The translations under genes and the position numbers were made by a program. A model generated the notes under the pieces. That model was given only the letters and a program-made list of their open reading frames with translations, had not been told where the DNA came from and searched no databases. Source: Pseudomonas sp. RIT409 (lineage in GTDB: Bacteria > Pseudomonadota > Gammaproteobacteria > Pseudomonadales > Pseudomonadaceae). Taken from it: a stretch of 64,000 nucleotides of DNA. The stretch spans positions 186,001 through 250,000 of the forward strand of contig NZ_QARE02000004.1 in NCBI RefSeq assembly GCF_003052515.2. The letters are read 5' to 3'. Of the stretch, positions 45,970 to 56,672 are shown piece after piece. Position 1 is the stretch's first letter; every line of letters starts with the position of its first letter.

Positions 45970-46896
45970 ATGAGTTTTCCACCCCCGACGAACGCCATCG
46001 ATTTCGACAGCGCACGGCTTCAGCGCCTGGGCCTGGTCAGCGTCAACAGCACCGTGCAGCCACCGCTGGATGAAGAGCAATTGCGACGCAAACTGGCCCT
46101 GCAACTGCAGAGCAGTCTGGAAGCGGACAAGATCCTTTCGATGTTCTTTGACAGTGTTCAGCCCTTGATCCCGCTCGGCGCGCTGATTTACCAGCACGGG
46201 GACACCGATCTGCGCCTTGAGCTCGGCGAGCGCGGGCGGCATAGCGCCAGCTACCGCATGAGTTTCGAGGGCGAGCCTCTGGGAGAATTCGGCTTTCAAC
46301 GAGACCGACGCTTCAACGAGCCGGAACTGGCGCAACTGGAGTCCCTGCTGGGCAGCCTGCTGTACCCGCTTCGCAACGCTTTGCTGTACCGCCATGCCAG
46401 CCTCAGCGCCCTGCGCGACCCGTTGACCGGGGCAGGCAATCGCATTGCCATGGAGCAATCGCTGACACGGGAAATAGAAATTGCGCGCCGCCAGCAGCAA
46501 CCGCTGTCGGTGTTAATGCTGGATATCGATCATTTCAAGACCATCAACGACACCTATGGCCATGCCACGGGGGATGGGGTTTTGAAAGTTGTCACCCGCA
46601 CCATCAAGGATCGTCTGCGCAATATCGATCAGGTGTTCAGGTTTGGCGGAGAAGAATTTCTGATCGTGCTGACCAATACCGGTCGTGAGTCGGCTGCGCT
46701 GGTCGGCGAACGCCTGCGTCACGCGGCTCTGCAGCTTACCCTTTCCGTCGAGGGTTCTCCGATCGAGTTGACCGTCAGCCTGGGTTGCTCGACGCTGCTG
46801 CCGGGAGAGTCTCCCGACAGCCTGTTGCGTCGCGCCGACAGCGCCCTTTATGCGGCCAAGCGTCAGGGCCGGAACCGTCTTGAAATGGCAGGTTAA
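45970..46896 (+). CDS. Diguanylate cyclase (GGDEF), soluble
   Basis: Protein of 308 aa with a GAF-like N-terminal region (about 40-140) and a GGDEF domain (about 148-305). It is probably active: it carries GGEEF (226-230) in RFGGEEFLIVL, and the inhibitory I-site RNID (217-220) exactly five residues before it. No membrane segment. It makes c-di-GMP in the cytosol, with product inhibition expected. GCAGGAGC precedes the ATG. It corresponds by position to PA3177 of P. aeruginosa. It is convergent with undA, with only 6 bases between stops. Confidence 0.93.
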   Translation: MSFPPPTNAIDFDSARLQRLGLVSVNSTVQPPLDEEQLRRKLALQLQSSLEADKILSMFFDSVQPLIPLGALIYQHGDTDLRLELGERGRHSASYRMSFEGEPLGEFGFQRDRRFNEPELAQLESLLGSLLYPLRNALLYRHASLSALRDPLTGAGNRIAMEQSLTREIEIARRQQQPLSVLMLDIDHFKTINDTYGHATGDGVLKVVTRTIKDRLRNIDQVFRFGGEEFLIVLTNTGRESAALVGERLRHAALQLTLSVEGSPIELTVSLGCSTLLPGESPDSLLRRADSALYAAKRQGRNRLEMAG

Positions 46897-46902
46897 GCGG
46901 GT

Positions 46903-47697
46903 TCAGGCACGCGCGAAACGACGCTCTCGCAACGCCCCGCTCGCTTCCTGCGGGCGTTCCAGAACCATGCAGCGCTCCAGAAACAAGTACATGTACTCAT
47001 AACTTTTGCAGATTGCCATTCTCAGGTCGGCCTGCAATTGCTCGCTGGGGTTGTTGCCCACCAACGTACAAATGATCTCCAGGGCTTCCCAAGGGTGCGA
47101 ATCGTCATACTGCGCGTGCATCTTCAGCCATTTCATGGCGCGCTTGCGGATCTCCGGCGGGAACAAATCTGCGTAGGTTTCTTGTGAACATACGACAGCA
47201 GACCACTCACCGGTAGCGCCCTCGATGGCGTAGTTGGTGGCTGCGATGGCAACGACCAGCGGCTCCGACGAACAACTGTGCCAGCACCAGTGATTGAGTG
47301 CGTGCAGCTCGGACGGAACCCGTTGCGCTTGCAGGTCTTGCAGGGTGACCCCGTGGGCCGCGCTCCAATTTACCCAGTAATCGGCATGGTTGAGCTCGAC
47401 CCTGATATTGCGCATCAACCAGCGACGCGCCATGTCTTCTCCCGGATGCCGGGCGAAACGGGTTTTGGTCAGGTTCTGAGCCATATAGACCGCAAACTGT
47501 TCGACAACAGGCCAACCACCAATCAGGTATTGGCGCATGGTCCTCGAACTGAGCTGACCATCTCGCATGCGTTGATAAAGTTCATGCCCTACCACGCGAG
47601 CCTTGGCTTCACTGCAATCTTCGATCAATTGCTGTGCCCAAGCGGGGTAACTGCTGGCATCCATCAGCGGACCGGTTCTAATGAACATATCGATCAC
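46903..47697 (-). CDS. undA: UndA-type fatty acid decarboxylase (1-undecene synthase)
   Basis: Non-haem iron oxidase of 264 aa in the TenA/haem-oxygenase-like fold; UndA converts lauric acid to 1-undecene and CO2. The start is GTG at 47697, with AGGAG 8 bases upstream. From there numbering falls exactly on the known ligands: E101, H104, E159 and H194, plus D198 and H201 for the second iron. Flanking motifs IRVELNHADYW, TNYAIEGATGEWS and MHAQYDDSHPWEALE are nearly identical to the P. fluorescens enzyme as I recall it. It follows the GGDEF-EAL gene by 35 bases and is probably co-transcribed. PqqC-like or TenA annotations would be wrong here. Confidence 0.92.
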   Translation of the reverse strand: MIDMFIRTGPLMDASSYPAWAQQLIEDCSEAKARVVGHELYQRMRDGQLSSRTMRQYLIGGWPVVEQFAVYMAQNLTKTRFARHPGEDMARRWLMRNIRVELNHADYWVNWSAAHGVTLQDLQAQRVPSELHALNHWCWHSCSSEPLVVAIAATNYAIEGATGEWSAVVCSQETYADLFPPEIRKRAMKWLKMHAQYDDSHPWEALEIICTLVGNNPSEQLQADLRMAICKSYEYMYLFLERCMVLERPQEASGALRERRFARA

Positions 47698-47732
47698 TGT
47701 GTAGCTCCTAGTTTTATGTTGCATGGGGTCGC

Positions 47733-50210
47733 TCAGCGAAAAGTCCCAGGTGCGCTGAACAACATGGGGGTCTGCCTCGCGGGCCGTGCGTGCAGACATT
47801 CACAGGTGAATAATTGCGGCCGCTCAATAACATACCCCTGAGCGTAGTCCACCCCGATTTCCAATAACGCCTGCTCTATCTGAGGGCTCTCGACGAACTC
47901 GGCGATCGTCTGTTTGCCCATCACGTGCCCGATATGGTTAATCACTTCCACCATCGCCCGGTTGACCGGATCGTCGAGCATGTCTTTTACGAAACTGCCA
48001 TCAATCTTGAGAAAATCCACAGGCAAATGTTTCAAGTAAGCGAATGACGACATGCCTGCACAGAAGTCATCCAAGGAAAACCGACATCCCAGACTTTTGA
48101 GCTCGTTAATGAACCGAATGGCGCTGCCCAAATTGGCGATCGCACTGGTTTCGGTGATCTCGAAACAGATAAGTTCAGGAGGAATTGCGTAAATCTGGAA
48201 CTGCTGTCGCAAATATTCGAGAAAAGCGTCATCGCCGATGCTGGAGCCGGACAAGTTGATGGCGCATACCGCCATCGGCCCTTGCCGGTGATTGTCCTGC
48301 AAACAGTCGGCGATCACCTTGAACACGTTCTGCACCACCCAGCGATCCAGCGTTGTCATCATGCCGTATCGCTCGGCGGCAGGAATGAAACTGTCCGGCA
48401 GGATCAGGCGGCCGGATTCATCCTTGAGCCGCAGCAAAATCTCGACATGGCCGCTGTCCGCGTGACTATCCAACGCCCCACGGTTACCCAGGTAGGCGAT
48501 TTCCTGAGAGTAGAGACAGAAGCGGTTGTCCTCTAGGGCCATATGAAGACGCTGAATCCACGCCATTTCGCCAAAGCGGGTCGACAGCTCCGAGTCGTCA
48601 TCGTGATAAACCTGCACGCGGTTGCGACCTTTTTCCTTGGCCATGTAGCAGGCCATGTCCGCCGCGCGTAGGGACGCCTCAAGGGTGGTGGGTGAGTTCG
48701 ATACATGAACCAGACCGATACTGACCGTGGTCATGAACGGTCGGCCCTTCCACACAAAGTGCAGGCTTTCGACGGTCTGTCGCAGACCTTCAGCGATTTT
48801 CTCCGCCGCATCCGGCGCGCAATGCTCCAGCAGGATCCCGAACTCGTCGCCCCCCAGCCTGGCCAGGGTGTCCCCGTCACGGATGCCTTGCTGCAGCAAA
48901 GCACAGATATGCCGGAGTAATTCGTCGCCCGCCGCGTGGCCGCAGGTGTCGTTGACCAGCTTGAACTGGTCCAGGTCAAGGAACATCACCGCATGGTGCC
49001 CCGGCTGATGGGCCAAACCGTTCAAGGCCAGTTCGAGCCGGTATTCGAATTCACGACGGTTGGCCAGCCCGGTCAATGCATCGTGGGTCGCTTGCCAGGA
49101 CAGATTGGCGATGTATTGCCGCTCCTGGGTCATGTCATGGAGCACCAACACTGCCCCGCTGACGTTGCCGTCGGTGCGGATTGGAGAGCCCACCAAGGCA
49201 ACGGAAACCGTGCTGCCATCCAGCCGCTGAATGAGTTTGGAGTTTTCGCTGCCGCCAGCCAGTTTTCCACTCAAAATGTGCTCAATCAGCGTGGAGCTGT
49301 CTTTCTGGTCGTTTTCATCGAGCAGGTTGAACAACGCAGCGAGGGGCAGCCCGGTTGCCTGGTCGCTTTTCCAATGGGTCAGCAGTTCAGCCGCAGGATT
49401 AAGGTAGGTGATGCCGCCATTGACGTCTGTTGTGATGACCCCGTCGCCAATGGATTCCAAGGTGATCTGCGCCCGCTCCTTCTCGACCTGCAAGGCCGCA
49501 GCGAAGGCATGACGCTGCTCCAGCAATTTATGGGTCCGCAACAGCGCGAGAATGATCAGCAGCACGGCAGTGGTGAGATTGACCACCACCAGGATCCGCA
49601 AGATGAGGCGTGAGCCTTCCCCCAGCGCATCGCTGAAGGCCATCGCCGCGGGTGTAACACCTTCATTGATCGCGTTGATGCGCTGTCGCCAAGCCAGCAC
49701 ATCGGCATTGGTGGCGCTGCCATCGACGATGCGCCCGTGCATTTGCCGAGCGACTTCATCCAGCTCCACGAGGTAGTTGTCACCGATCTTCCACAGGTCG
49801 ATGGCTTTTTCCAAATAGCTGAAATGCCGGAAATTGAGGTAGAGCCAAATGATGCCTCGGGCATCGTCGGGATGGTTACCACCCTGCAGAATGCCTGCAT
49901 TGGCGCGCGCGATGTCGGGAACCGGCTGATCCATGGCCACCCGCAGGTCGTGCCCGCCCTGAGGAATGGCAATGGCCTTCTGATATTTCAGGTAATCGAT
50001 CTCATCGCGACTGTTGGCGTAGAGATTCAAATAATAAATGGCATCTTTTTGGCCCTTCGACCAGAGGCTCTCTCCCCCCACATAACTGCGCACAGCCGAC
50101 ATCATGTACAGGCTGATGCAACCCAGGAGTGCCTGTAACAGCACCACTGCGATGAATGGCCAGACGATGCCCAGAAGACGGGGCTTCTCGAGAATCCGCT
50201 TTTGCTTCAT
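47733..50210 (-). CDS. Membrane PAS-GGDEF-EAL c-di-GMP enzyme
   Basis: Protein of 825 aa: TM1 (about 13-36), a periplasmic domain (about 40-200), TM2 (about 203-224), PAS (about 245-360), GGDEF (about 370-535) with GGDEF at 453-457 and I-site RDGD (444-447), and EAL (about 555-805). The EAL motif is EIL (590-592), with EITETSAI, DDFCAG, KIDGSFVKD and YAQGY; the metal and catalytic residues look kept, so both activities are possible. It lies directly upstream of undA. GAAAGGGAC precedes the ATG. Confidence 0.92.
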   Translation of the reverse strand: MKQKRILEKPRLLGIVWPFIAVVLLQALLGCISLYMMSAVRSYVGGESLWSKGQKDAIYYLNLYANSRDEIDYLKYQKAIAIPQGGHDLRVAMDQPVPDIARANAGILQGGNHPDDARGIIWLYLNFRHFSYLEKAIDLWKIGDNYLVELDEVARQMHGRIVDGSATNADVLAWRQRINAINEGVTPAAMAFSDALGEGSRLILRILVVVNLTTAVLLIILALLRTHKLLEQRHAFAAALQVEKERAQITLESIGDGVITTDVNGGITYLNPAAELLTHWKSDQATGLPLAALFNLLDENDQKDSSTLIEHILSGKLAGGSENSKLIQRLDGSTVSVALVGSPIRTDGNVSGAVLVLHDMTQERQYIANLSWQATHDALTGLANRREFEYRLELALNGLAHQPGHHAVMFLDLDQFKLVNDTCGHAAGDELLRHICALLQQGIRDGDTLARLGGDEFGILLEHCAPDAAEKIAEGLRQTVESLHFVWKGRPFMTTVSIGLVHVSNSPTTLEASLRAADMACYMAKEKGRNRVQVYHDDDSELSTRFGEMAWIQRLHMALEDNRFCLYSQEIAYLGNRGALDSHADSGHVEILLRLKDESGRLILPDSFIPAAERYGMMTTLDRWVVQNVFKVIADCLQDNHRQGPMAVCAINLSGSSIGDDAFLEYLRQQFQIYAIPPELICFEITETSAIANLGSAIRFINELKSLGCRFSLDDFCAGMSSFAYLKHLPVDFLKIDGSFVKDMLDDPVNRAMVEVINHIGHVMGKQTIAEFVESPQIEQALLEIGVDYAQGYVIERPQLFTCECLHARPARQTPMLFSAPGTFR

Positions 50211-50482
50211 GGTGTCCCTTTCATCAGCACTGCCAGATACTCACTTCCCCGACTCAGGCGACCTCCTGAGAACCCGGGACTCGGCTAATTTCCACGATGC
50301 AGCGGCTTGCCTCTAATCGCCACCCGAATGAGCCGATGCCACCACTCAAGGGGATAGAGACGTAAATATGACGCTTTTTACACTTTCATTGAATACAGCG
50401 CTCAAGCATAGCCCAAGAATTGACGTGTTCCACTGGCGATACGCCATTTGAGAGAAGGATTGAAAAAAACCGACAGGCTGTA

Positions 50483-52324
50483 TCACACCTGTTGCAGGTG
50501 ACCGTACAAGCGAGCGTAGAGACCGCCTTCGGCGATGAGCTGTTGATGATCACCGTCTTCGGCAATTCGACCGCCGTCGAATACCAACACCCGATCGGCT
50601 TGCTTCACGGCGGACAGACGGTGCGCGATGATCAATGTCGTGCGCCCCATGAGAAAGCGGTTGAGCGCTTGATGCAGGTTGTACTCGGTGGCCGCATCCA
50701 GCGCCGAGGTGGCCTCATCGAGGATCACCACTTTTGGATCGGCAAGCACCATGCGCGCAATGGCCAGCCGCTGCCGCTGGCCGCCGGAGAGGCGCACCCC
50801 GGAACGGCCAACCACGCTGTCCAACCCTTGCGGCAGCGCCCGAATCGTGTCATCCAGTTGAGCAATTTCCAAGGCTTGCCAGCAGGCCTCGTCGCTGCGC
50901 TCGCGTCCCATCGACAGGTTGGCACGCACGGTGTCGTTGAACAGCGCCGGGTGTTGCAGCACCACGGCGACATGCTCGCGAACCGTTTCCAGGCCAATCT
51001 CTTCCAGGGTCGCGCCGCCGAAGCGGATACTGCCCGCCCGAGCGCTGTACAAGCCAAGCAGCAATTGGACCAGCGTGCTCTTGCCGCCGCCACTGGCGCC
51101 GACGATGGCGACCTTCTCCCCTGCTGTGATGCTGAGGTCGAGGTGGTCGAGCACCGGCTCTTCGTGGTAGCCGAAGCACAGGCCTCGCACATCGATGCCC
51201 ACCGTCTTGCGACCGAGAAAAGGGTTGATGCGAGCTTCATATCGCGGCTCATCGGCGCGGGCCAACAGCTCGTTGATGCGCGTCAGTGCGCCGCCCGCCG
51301 CATAGAAGGCGTATTGCAAGTTCAGCAGTTGCTCGACCGGCCCGATCATGAACCACAGGTAGCTGAACACAGCCAGCATGTGGCCGATGGAGAGGTCCGA
51401 GAACAGGACGGTCAACATCGCCGCTGCGCGAAAGATGTCGATGCCGAACTGGAACAGCAGCCCACTGGCCCGGCCTGACGCATCGCTTTTCCATTGCGAA
51501 GACACCGCGTAGTCGCGGACTTCCCTGGCGCGCCCGCCCAACAGCCCCAGGAAATAGCCCTGCCGATTTCCGGCACGGATCTCCTGAATGGCGTCGAGGG
51601 TTTCGGTGAGCGCCTGGGTGAAGCGCGACGTGCTGTCATTCTCAAGCTTCTTGAGGTGTTTGACGCGCTTGCCCAGCTTGACGGTGGCGTAAATCACCAA
51701 CGGGTTGAACAGCAGGATGAGCAGGGCCAGTTGCCAGTGCATCCACACCAGGATCGCCGCCGTGCCCGTCAGCGTCAGCATCGCCACGAGGAACTTGCTC
51801 AGGGTTTCGCCAACGAATTTGTCCAGCGTGTCCAGGTCAGTCACCAGATGCGCTGTCACCGTACCGCTGCCCAGGCTTTCATATTCTCCCAGGGAAATCC
51901 GTTTGAGCCGCTCGATCAGGCGGACACGAATCCGATAGACAATGTCTTTGGACAGGCCCGCGAACAGCCGGGCCTGAATGACGTTGAACAGCAACGCCCC
52001 CAAACGCAGGCACAAGGTGGTCAACAGCATCAAGCCGATATAGCCCACCGGCTTGTGCAGGCTTTCCGGCAAAAAGTGATTCATGAACAACAGGGCGCCA
52101 TTACCTTTGCCCAGCAGCACTTCATCGACCAACAGCGGCAGCAGCAGAGGGATCGGCACCGAGCACAGCACCGCCAGAACCGCGACGCCGTTGGCGATCC
52201 ATAGGGCTTTCTTGTGGGTCAGGGCCAGGCGGCGAATCTGCGCCCAGTCAAGGCGATCGCCCCGCCCAGCGCCACCCTCTACGACCGCTCTGTCCGAAGT
52301 CTCGATGTCGGAAGCGTCACGCAC
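50483..52324 (-). CDS. ABC exporter, fused permease and ATPase
   Basis: Type IV exporter half-transporter of 613 aa. Six transmembrane helices (about 40-310) precede an ATPase: Walker A GASGGGKSTL, Q-loop VLQHPALF, signature LSGGQRQRLAIARM, Walker B VVILDEATSALD and His-loop IIAHRLS. It acts as a homodimer or with a partner; the substrate is unknown (lipid A/MsbA- or drug-type). The GTG at 52324 has GGAG about 10 bases before it and overlaps the end of the DsbA-like gene. The frame is open upstream to 52387, but that part shadows the neighbour. Confidence 0.9.
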   Translation of the reverse strand: MRDASDIETSDRAVVEGGAGRGDRLDWAQIRRLALTHKKALWIANGVAVLAVLCSVPIPLLLPLLVDEVLLGKGNGALLFMNHFLPESLHKPVGYIGLMLLTTLCLRLGALLFNVIQARLFAGLSKDIVYRIRVRLIERLKRISLGEYESLGSGTVTAHLVTDLDTLDKFVGETLSKFLVAMLTLTGTAAILVWMHWQLALLILLFNPLVIYATVKLGKRVKHLKKLENDSTSRFTQALTETLDAIQEIRAGNRQGYFLGLLGGRAREVRDYAVSSQWKSDASGRASGLLFQFGIDIFRAAAMLTVLFSDLSIGHMLAVFSYLWFMIGPVEQLLNLQYAFYAAGGALTRINELLARADEPRYEARINPFLGRKTVGIDVRGLCFGYHEEPVLDHLDLSITAGEKVAIVGASGGGKSTLVQLLLGLYSARAGSIRFGGATLEEIGLETVREHVAVVLQHPALFNDTVRANLSMGRERSDEACWQALEIAQLDDTIRALPQGLDSVVGRSGVRLSGGQRQRLAIARMVLADPKVVILDEATSALDAATEYNLHQALNRFLMGRTTLIIAHRLSAVKQADRVLVFDGGRIAEDGDHQQLIAEGGLYARLYGHLQQV

Positions 52325-52952
52325 AGGCCGCGCGCTCCAGCCACCGACCGAGCAACGGCGCCAACGCTTCCAGAGGCTGGTAGCCATTGGTCAGCAAGGC
52401 CAACTGGCCGTCGCGCTCGGCCAGCAAGGTCGGGAAACCGGCAATGCCCAGGTCTTGCACCCAAGCGAAATCCGACGCGGTGGCGGCGTGCTGCTCGGCA
52501 CTGTCGAACGCTGCGGCGAACTCGATCCGCGGCAGCCCCGCCCGTTCGGCCAGCTCGGCCAGCACCGAGGCCTTGGTAGTGTCCCGCCCCTGGAGGTAGA
52601 ACGCCCGCTGGATTTGCCCGACCAGTTTCCAGGCGATGTCCGGCGCCAGGCTGCGAGCAGCAACGATGGCGCGGCAGGCCGGTTCTGTGTCATAGACAAA
52701 ACCGTCAGGCAAAGCGTCTTCGAATTTGAACGACTGACCCGTCGTTTCCTGAACGGCACGCCAGTGTTCCAGGATGTAGCGTTTGGTCGTGGGTTCCAGG
52801 GCTGCCCCACTGCCGGTGCGCAAACCGCCCAGCACCAGGTGCAACGGCACGCCAGCCGCATCCGCCTGCTCGACCAGTGCTTCGGCGACCGGCGCGAAGC
52901 CCCAGCACCATGAACACATCGGGTCCATCACATAAAGCAGGCGAGCGGGCAT
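52317..52952 (-). CDS. DsbA/FrnE-like thiol oxidoreductase
   Basis: Cytoplasmic thioredoxin-fold protein of 211 aa without signal peptide. Redox motif CSWC at 13-16 in DPMCSWCWGFAP and cis-Pro in GIAGFPTLL. The helical insertion is of the FrnE/SpxH type. Related proteins protect against oxidative stress or act as protease adaptors. GAGGC precedes the ATG. The trhO gene lies 3 bases upstream and the ABC gene overlaps its end, so the three form one unit. Confidence 0.9.
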   Translation of the reverse strand: MPARLLYVMDPMCSWCWGFAPVAEALVEQADAAGVPLHLVLGGLRTGSGAALEPTTKRYILEHWRAVQETTGQSFKFEDALPDGFVYDTEPACRAIVAARSLAPDIAWKLVGQIQRAFYLQGRDTTKASVLAELAERAGLPRIEFAAAFDSAEQHAATASDFAWVQDLGIAGFPTLLAERDGQLALLTNGYQPLEALAPLLGRWLERAACA

Positions 52953-52955
52953 GGT

Positions 52956-53927
52956 TCAAGCCTCGTGGGTCTGTTTTTCTTCCGTTTGAGCATCCAGCAA
53001 GCGGTAGTTGCGACCGATGGGGTGCGGCTGATTGCGTGCCTTGGCCAGTTCGATCTGCTTCTGCCGGTCGATGGCGCTGCGACGGGTCTTCTCGCTCAGC
53101 GTATCCCAGCAGTGCGGGCAACTGACGCCCGGCGAATAATGCTCGCTGGCACGGTCTTCGGCGCTGATCGGCGTGCGGCAGGCGTGGCATTGATCGTAGT
53201 CACCCTCGCTCAGATCGTGGCGCACGGTCACGCGGTTGTCGAACACGAAGCAGTCGCCGCGCCAGGCGCTTTCTTGCTGCGGGACTTCCTCGAGGTATTT
53301 GAGGATGCCGCCCTTGAGGTGATAGACCTCTTCGAAGCCCTCACCGAGCATATAGCTCGACGCCTTTTCACAGCGAATGCCGCCCGTGCAGAACATCGCG
53401 ACCTTCTTGTGCTTCGCCGGGTCGAAGTGCGCCTTGATGTAGTCCGGGAACTCGCGGAAGGTGGTGGTTTTCGGGTCGATGGCGCCTTCGAAGGTGCCGA
53501 TGGACACTTCGTAGTCGTTGCGGGTGTCGATCAGCAGGACTTCAGGGTCAGCGATCAGCGCGTTCCAGTCTCGCGGTTCGACGTAGGTGCCCACGGCCTT
53601 GTTCGGATCGACGCCGGGTACGCCCAACGTGACGATCTCTTTTTTCAGCTTCACCTTGGTGCGATAGAACGGCTGCTCGTCGCAGTAAGATTCCTTGTGG
53701 TCGACGTCGACCAGACGCGGATCGTTGCGCAACCAGGCCAGCAGACCATCAATGCCCTCGCGGGTACCGGACACTGTGCCATTGATGCCTTCTTCAGCCA
53801 GCAGCAAGGTGCCTTTGACGCCGTTGTCAACCAAGGTCTTGAGCAGGGGTTCACGCAGCTCGACGTAGTCAGTCAAGGTGACGAATTTGTACAGCGCCGC
53901 GACGACGATGGGTGCGGTTTGAGTCAT
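52956..53927 (-). CDS. trhO: tRNA uridine(34) hydroxylase (5-hydroxyuridine), rhodanese type
   Basis: Protein of 323 aa (former UPF0176): N-terminal acylphosphatase-like part ([12 protein letters not shown]), central rhodanese domain with catalytic-type Cys in [15 protein letters not shown] and a C-terminal zinc-ribbon-like pair of CxxC motifs (CHAC, CPHC). TrhO hydroxylates wobble uridine 34 of tRNAs using oxygen, leading to cmo5U. GGAG precedes the ATG at 53927. The frame continues upstream without similarity. Confidence 0.95.
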   Translation of the reverse strand: MTQTAPIVVAALYKFVTLTDYVELREPLLKTLVDNGVKGTLLLAEEGINGTVSGTREGIDGLLAWLRNDPRLVDVDHKESYCDEQPFYRTKVKLKKEIVTLGVPGVDPNKAVGTYVEPRDWNALIADPEVLLIDTRNDYEVSIGTFEGAIDPKTTTFREFPDYIKAHFDPAKHKKVAMFCTGGIRCEKASSYMLGEGFEEVYHLKGGILKYLEEVPQQESAWRGDCFVFDNRVTVRHDLSEGDYDQCHACRTPISAEDRASEHYSPGVSCPHCWDTLSEKTRRSAIDRQKQIELAKARNQPHPIGRNYRLLDAQTEEKQTHEA

Positions 53928-54095
53928 GTTGCATCTCCAGGTGGTGACCCTCGCAAAGGGCCTACCGGATGAAAATTCGATGGAAAGCGCGCTGATTGGG
54001 CAACGCGGCGCGGATTCTATCAAACATCGGCGACGAGCAGACAGGGTGGTGATCGATGGGGAGATTGACGCAAATCAATAGAGGAGAGAGCAGCG

Positions 54096-54187
54096 CACCG
54101 CAGGAGCGTGCTTGCCCGCGATGGCGTCGTGTCAGTCAACCGTCCGACACAGACGATAGCATTCGCGGGCAAGCACGCTCCTACAGG
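54096..54187. repeat. REP pair (BIME-like), Pseudomonas type
   Basis: Inverted repeats GCAGGAGCGTGCTTGCCCGC (54099-54118) and its near complement GCGGGCAAGCACGCTCCTAC (54165-54184), about 46 bases apart. The GGAGCGTGCTTGCCCGC core is the standard Pseudomonas REP. It lies between bolA and trhO and may stabilise or terminate the bolA transcript. This is the only REP noticed in the window. Confidence 0.85.
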
Positions 54188-54205
54188 ACTCAGCGCGACT
54201 GAGGC

Positions 54206-54502
54206 TCAGTCATGCCCCCCGGCACAGGTCGGCGAAGCGGGCGCAGCGCCCAGCTTCGCCCACTCTTGCGGGGTATAGGTGTGCAGCGCCAGGGCATGAA
54301 ACTCACCCATCAACCCCCCCAGCAGGCCATAGACCTTCTGGTGGCGCTTGACGGCATTGAGGCCAGCGAACTGTTCGCTGACCACCACGGCCTTGTAATG
54401 GGTGTCGGTGCCACGGCTGTGCATATGGCTTTCGTTGAGCACCTGCAGGTACTCAGGCTGAAAGACCGCCAACGCCGATTCGATACGCTGTTGCATGCTC
54501 AT
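54206..54502 (-). CDS. bolA: BolA-family protein
   Basis: Protein of 98 aa with the BolA fold: IESALAVFQPEYLQVLNESHMH, VVSEQFAGLNAVKRHQKVYGL and FHALALHTYTPQEW. BolA proteins bind monothiol glutaredoxins and Fe-S clusters and affect cell shape and stress genes. An in-frame ATG two codons in is an alternative start; neither has a strong ribosome site. It is 12 bases downstream of the DUF2059 gene, and both precede trhO as in P. aeruginosa. Confidence 0.93.
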   Translation of the reverse strand: MSMQQRIESALAVFQPEYLQVLNESHMHSRGTDTHYKAVVVSEQFAGLNAVKRHQKVYGLLGGLMGEFHALALHTYTPQEWAKLGAAPASPTCAGGHD

Positions 54503-54514
54503 GTGAGGTTTCGC

Positions 54515-55039
54515 TTATGGCTTCTTGGCCGGGGCGCCCTTGGCGGCTGCCGGGGTCAGCTCCTTGGTCATCGACTCCAGCAGACCGGTGACCACAGGCA
54601 CTGCCGGTTGCAGTTTGTCCTGAGTCAGCTGGAACGACTGCTGGCTGATCTGCGGCATCTTGGCCTGGACCTTCTTGCCCAGTGGCGATTCATAGAACGC
54701 AACCAGGTCCTTGAGCTCCTGCTCGGTGAAGTTGTCGGTGTACAGCTTGACCATGTCAGGCTGCAGCTTGTCCCAGCCAATGGCCTTGTCCAGTGCAGCG
54801 TTGGCCTGGGCCTGGTATTTCTCCAGCACGGCTTTCTTGGAATCCGGGGCTTTGGTTTCGGCGAAGCGCTGAGCGAACATTTGCTGCGCTTGCATGTAGA
54901 TAGGCGCACCCAACTGGTCGGCGTGAGCCAGTTTGAGGAACGCTACGGCACTGGCCTCATGGCTGGCGGTGGCAGCAAAAGCCTGGCCGCTGGCACATAC
55001 CAGAGCGACCGCAGCACAGAGAGCGCGAAGACGGGTCAT
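54515..55039 (-). CDS. Exported DUF2059 protein
   Basis: Protein of 174 aa with a signal peptide (about 1-22, ending SGQAFA) and a helical DUF2059 domain: AQQMFAQRFAETKAP, DMVKLYTDNFTEQELKDLVAFYESPLGKKVQAKMP (a family signature), and a Lys/Ala/Pro tail. Function unknown; likely periplasmic. AAGGAAACTCG precedes the ATG. It is transcribed toward bolA and divergent from fumC. Confidence 0.92.
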   Translation of the reverse strand: MTRLRALCAAVALVCASGQAFAATASHEASAVAFLKLAHADQLGAPIYMQAQQMFAQRFAETKAPDSKKAVLEKYQAQANAALDKAIGWDKLQPDMVKLYTDNFTEQELKDLVAFYESPLGKKVQAKMPQISQQSFQLTQDKLQPAVPVVTGLLESMTKELTPAAAKGAPAKKP

Positions 55040-55277
55040 CGAGTTTCCTTATCTAGCAGGCGAGGCTGAACCCCAAGGGCCGACATTCTGCGCCCCTTTT
55101 CCCCCCGCGCTCAACCCCCGCCGCTACGAGCGGTCGTGCCATCGCCGGATCCACTACAGTTCATCGCTGCATGAACCGCTTTTTCGCACACCCGTGCTAC
55201 CGCGCAGCCGCCGATGGGAACCGAACCGGCCTGCGGGGTACTAAACTGCGCTATTTCGACCCCAAGGAGTGATTCCA

Positions 55278-56664
<1,387 letters not shown>

Positions 56665-56672
<8 letters not shown>

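Noticed and set aside
46903..47697. PqqC or TenA identity for this gene
   Set aside because: No pqq or thi genes nearby, and the ligand set E101/H104/E159/H194 and flanking motifs are those of UndA.
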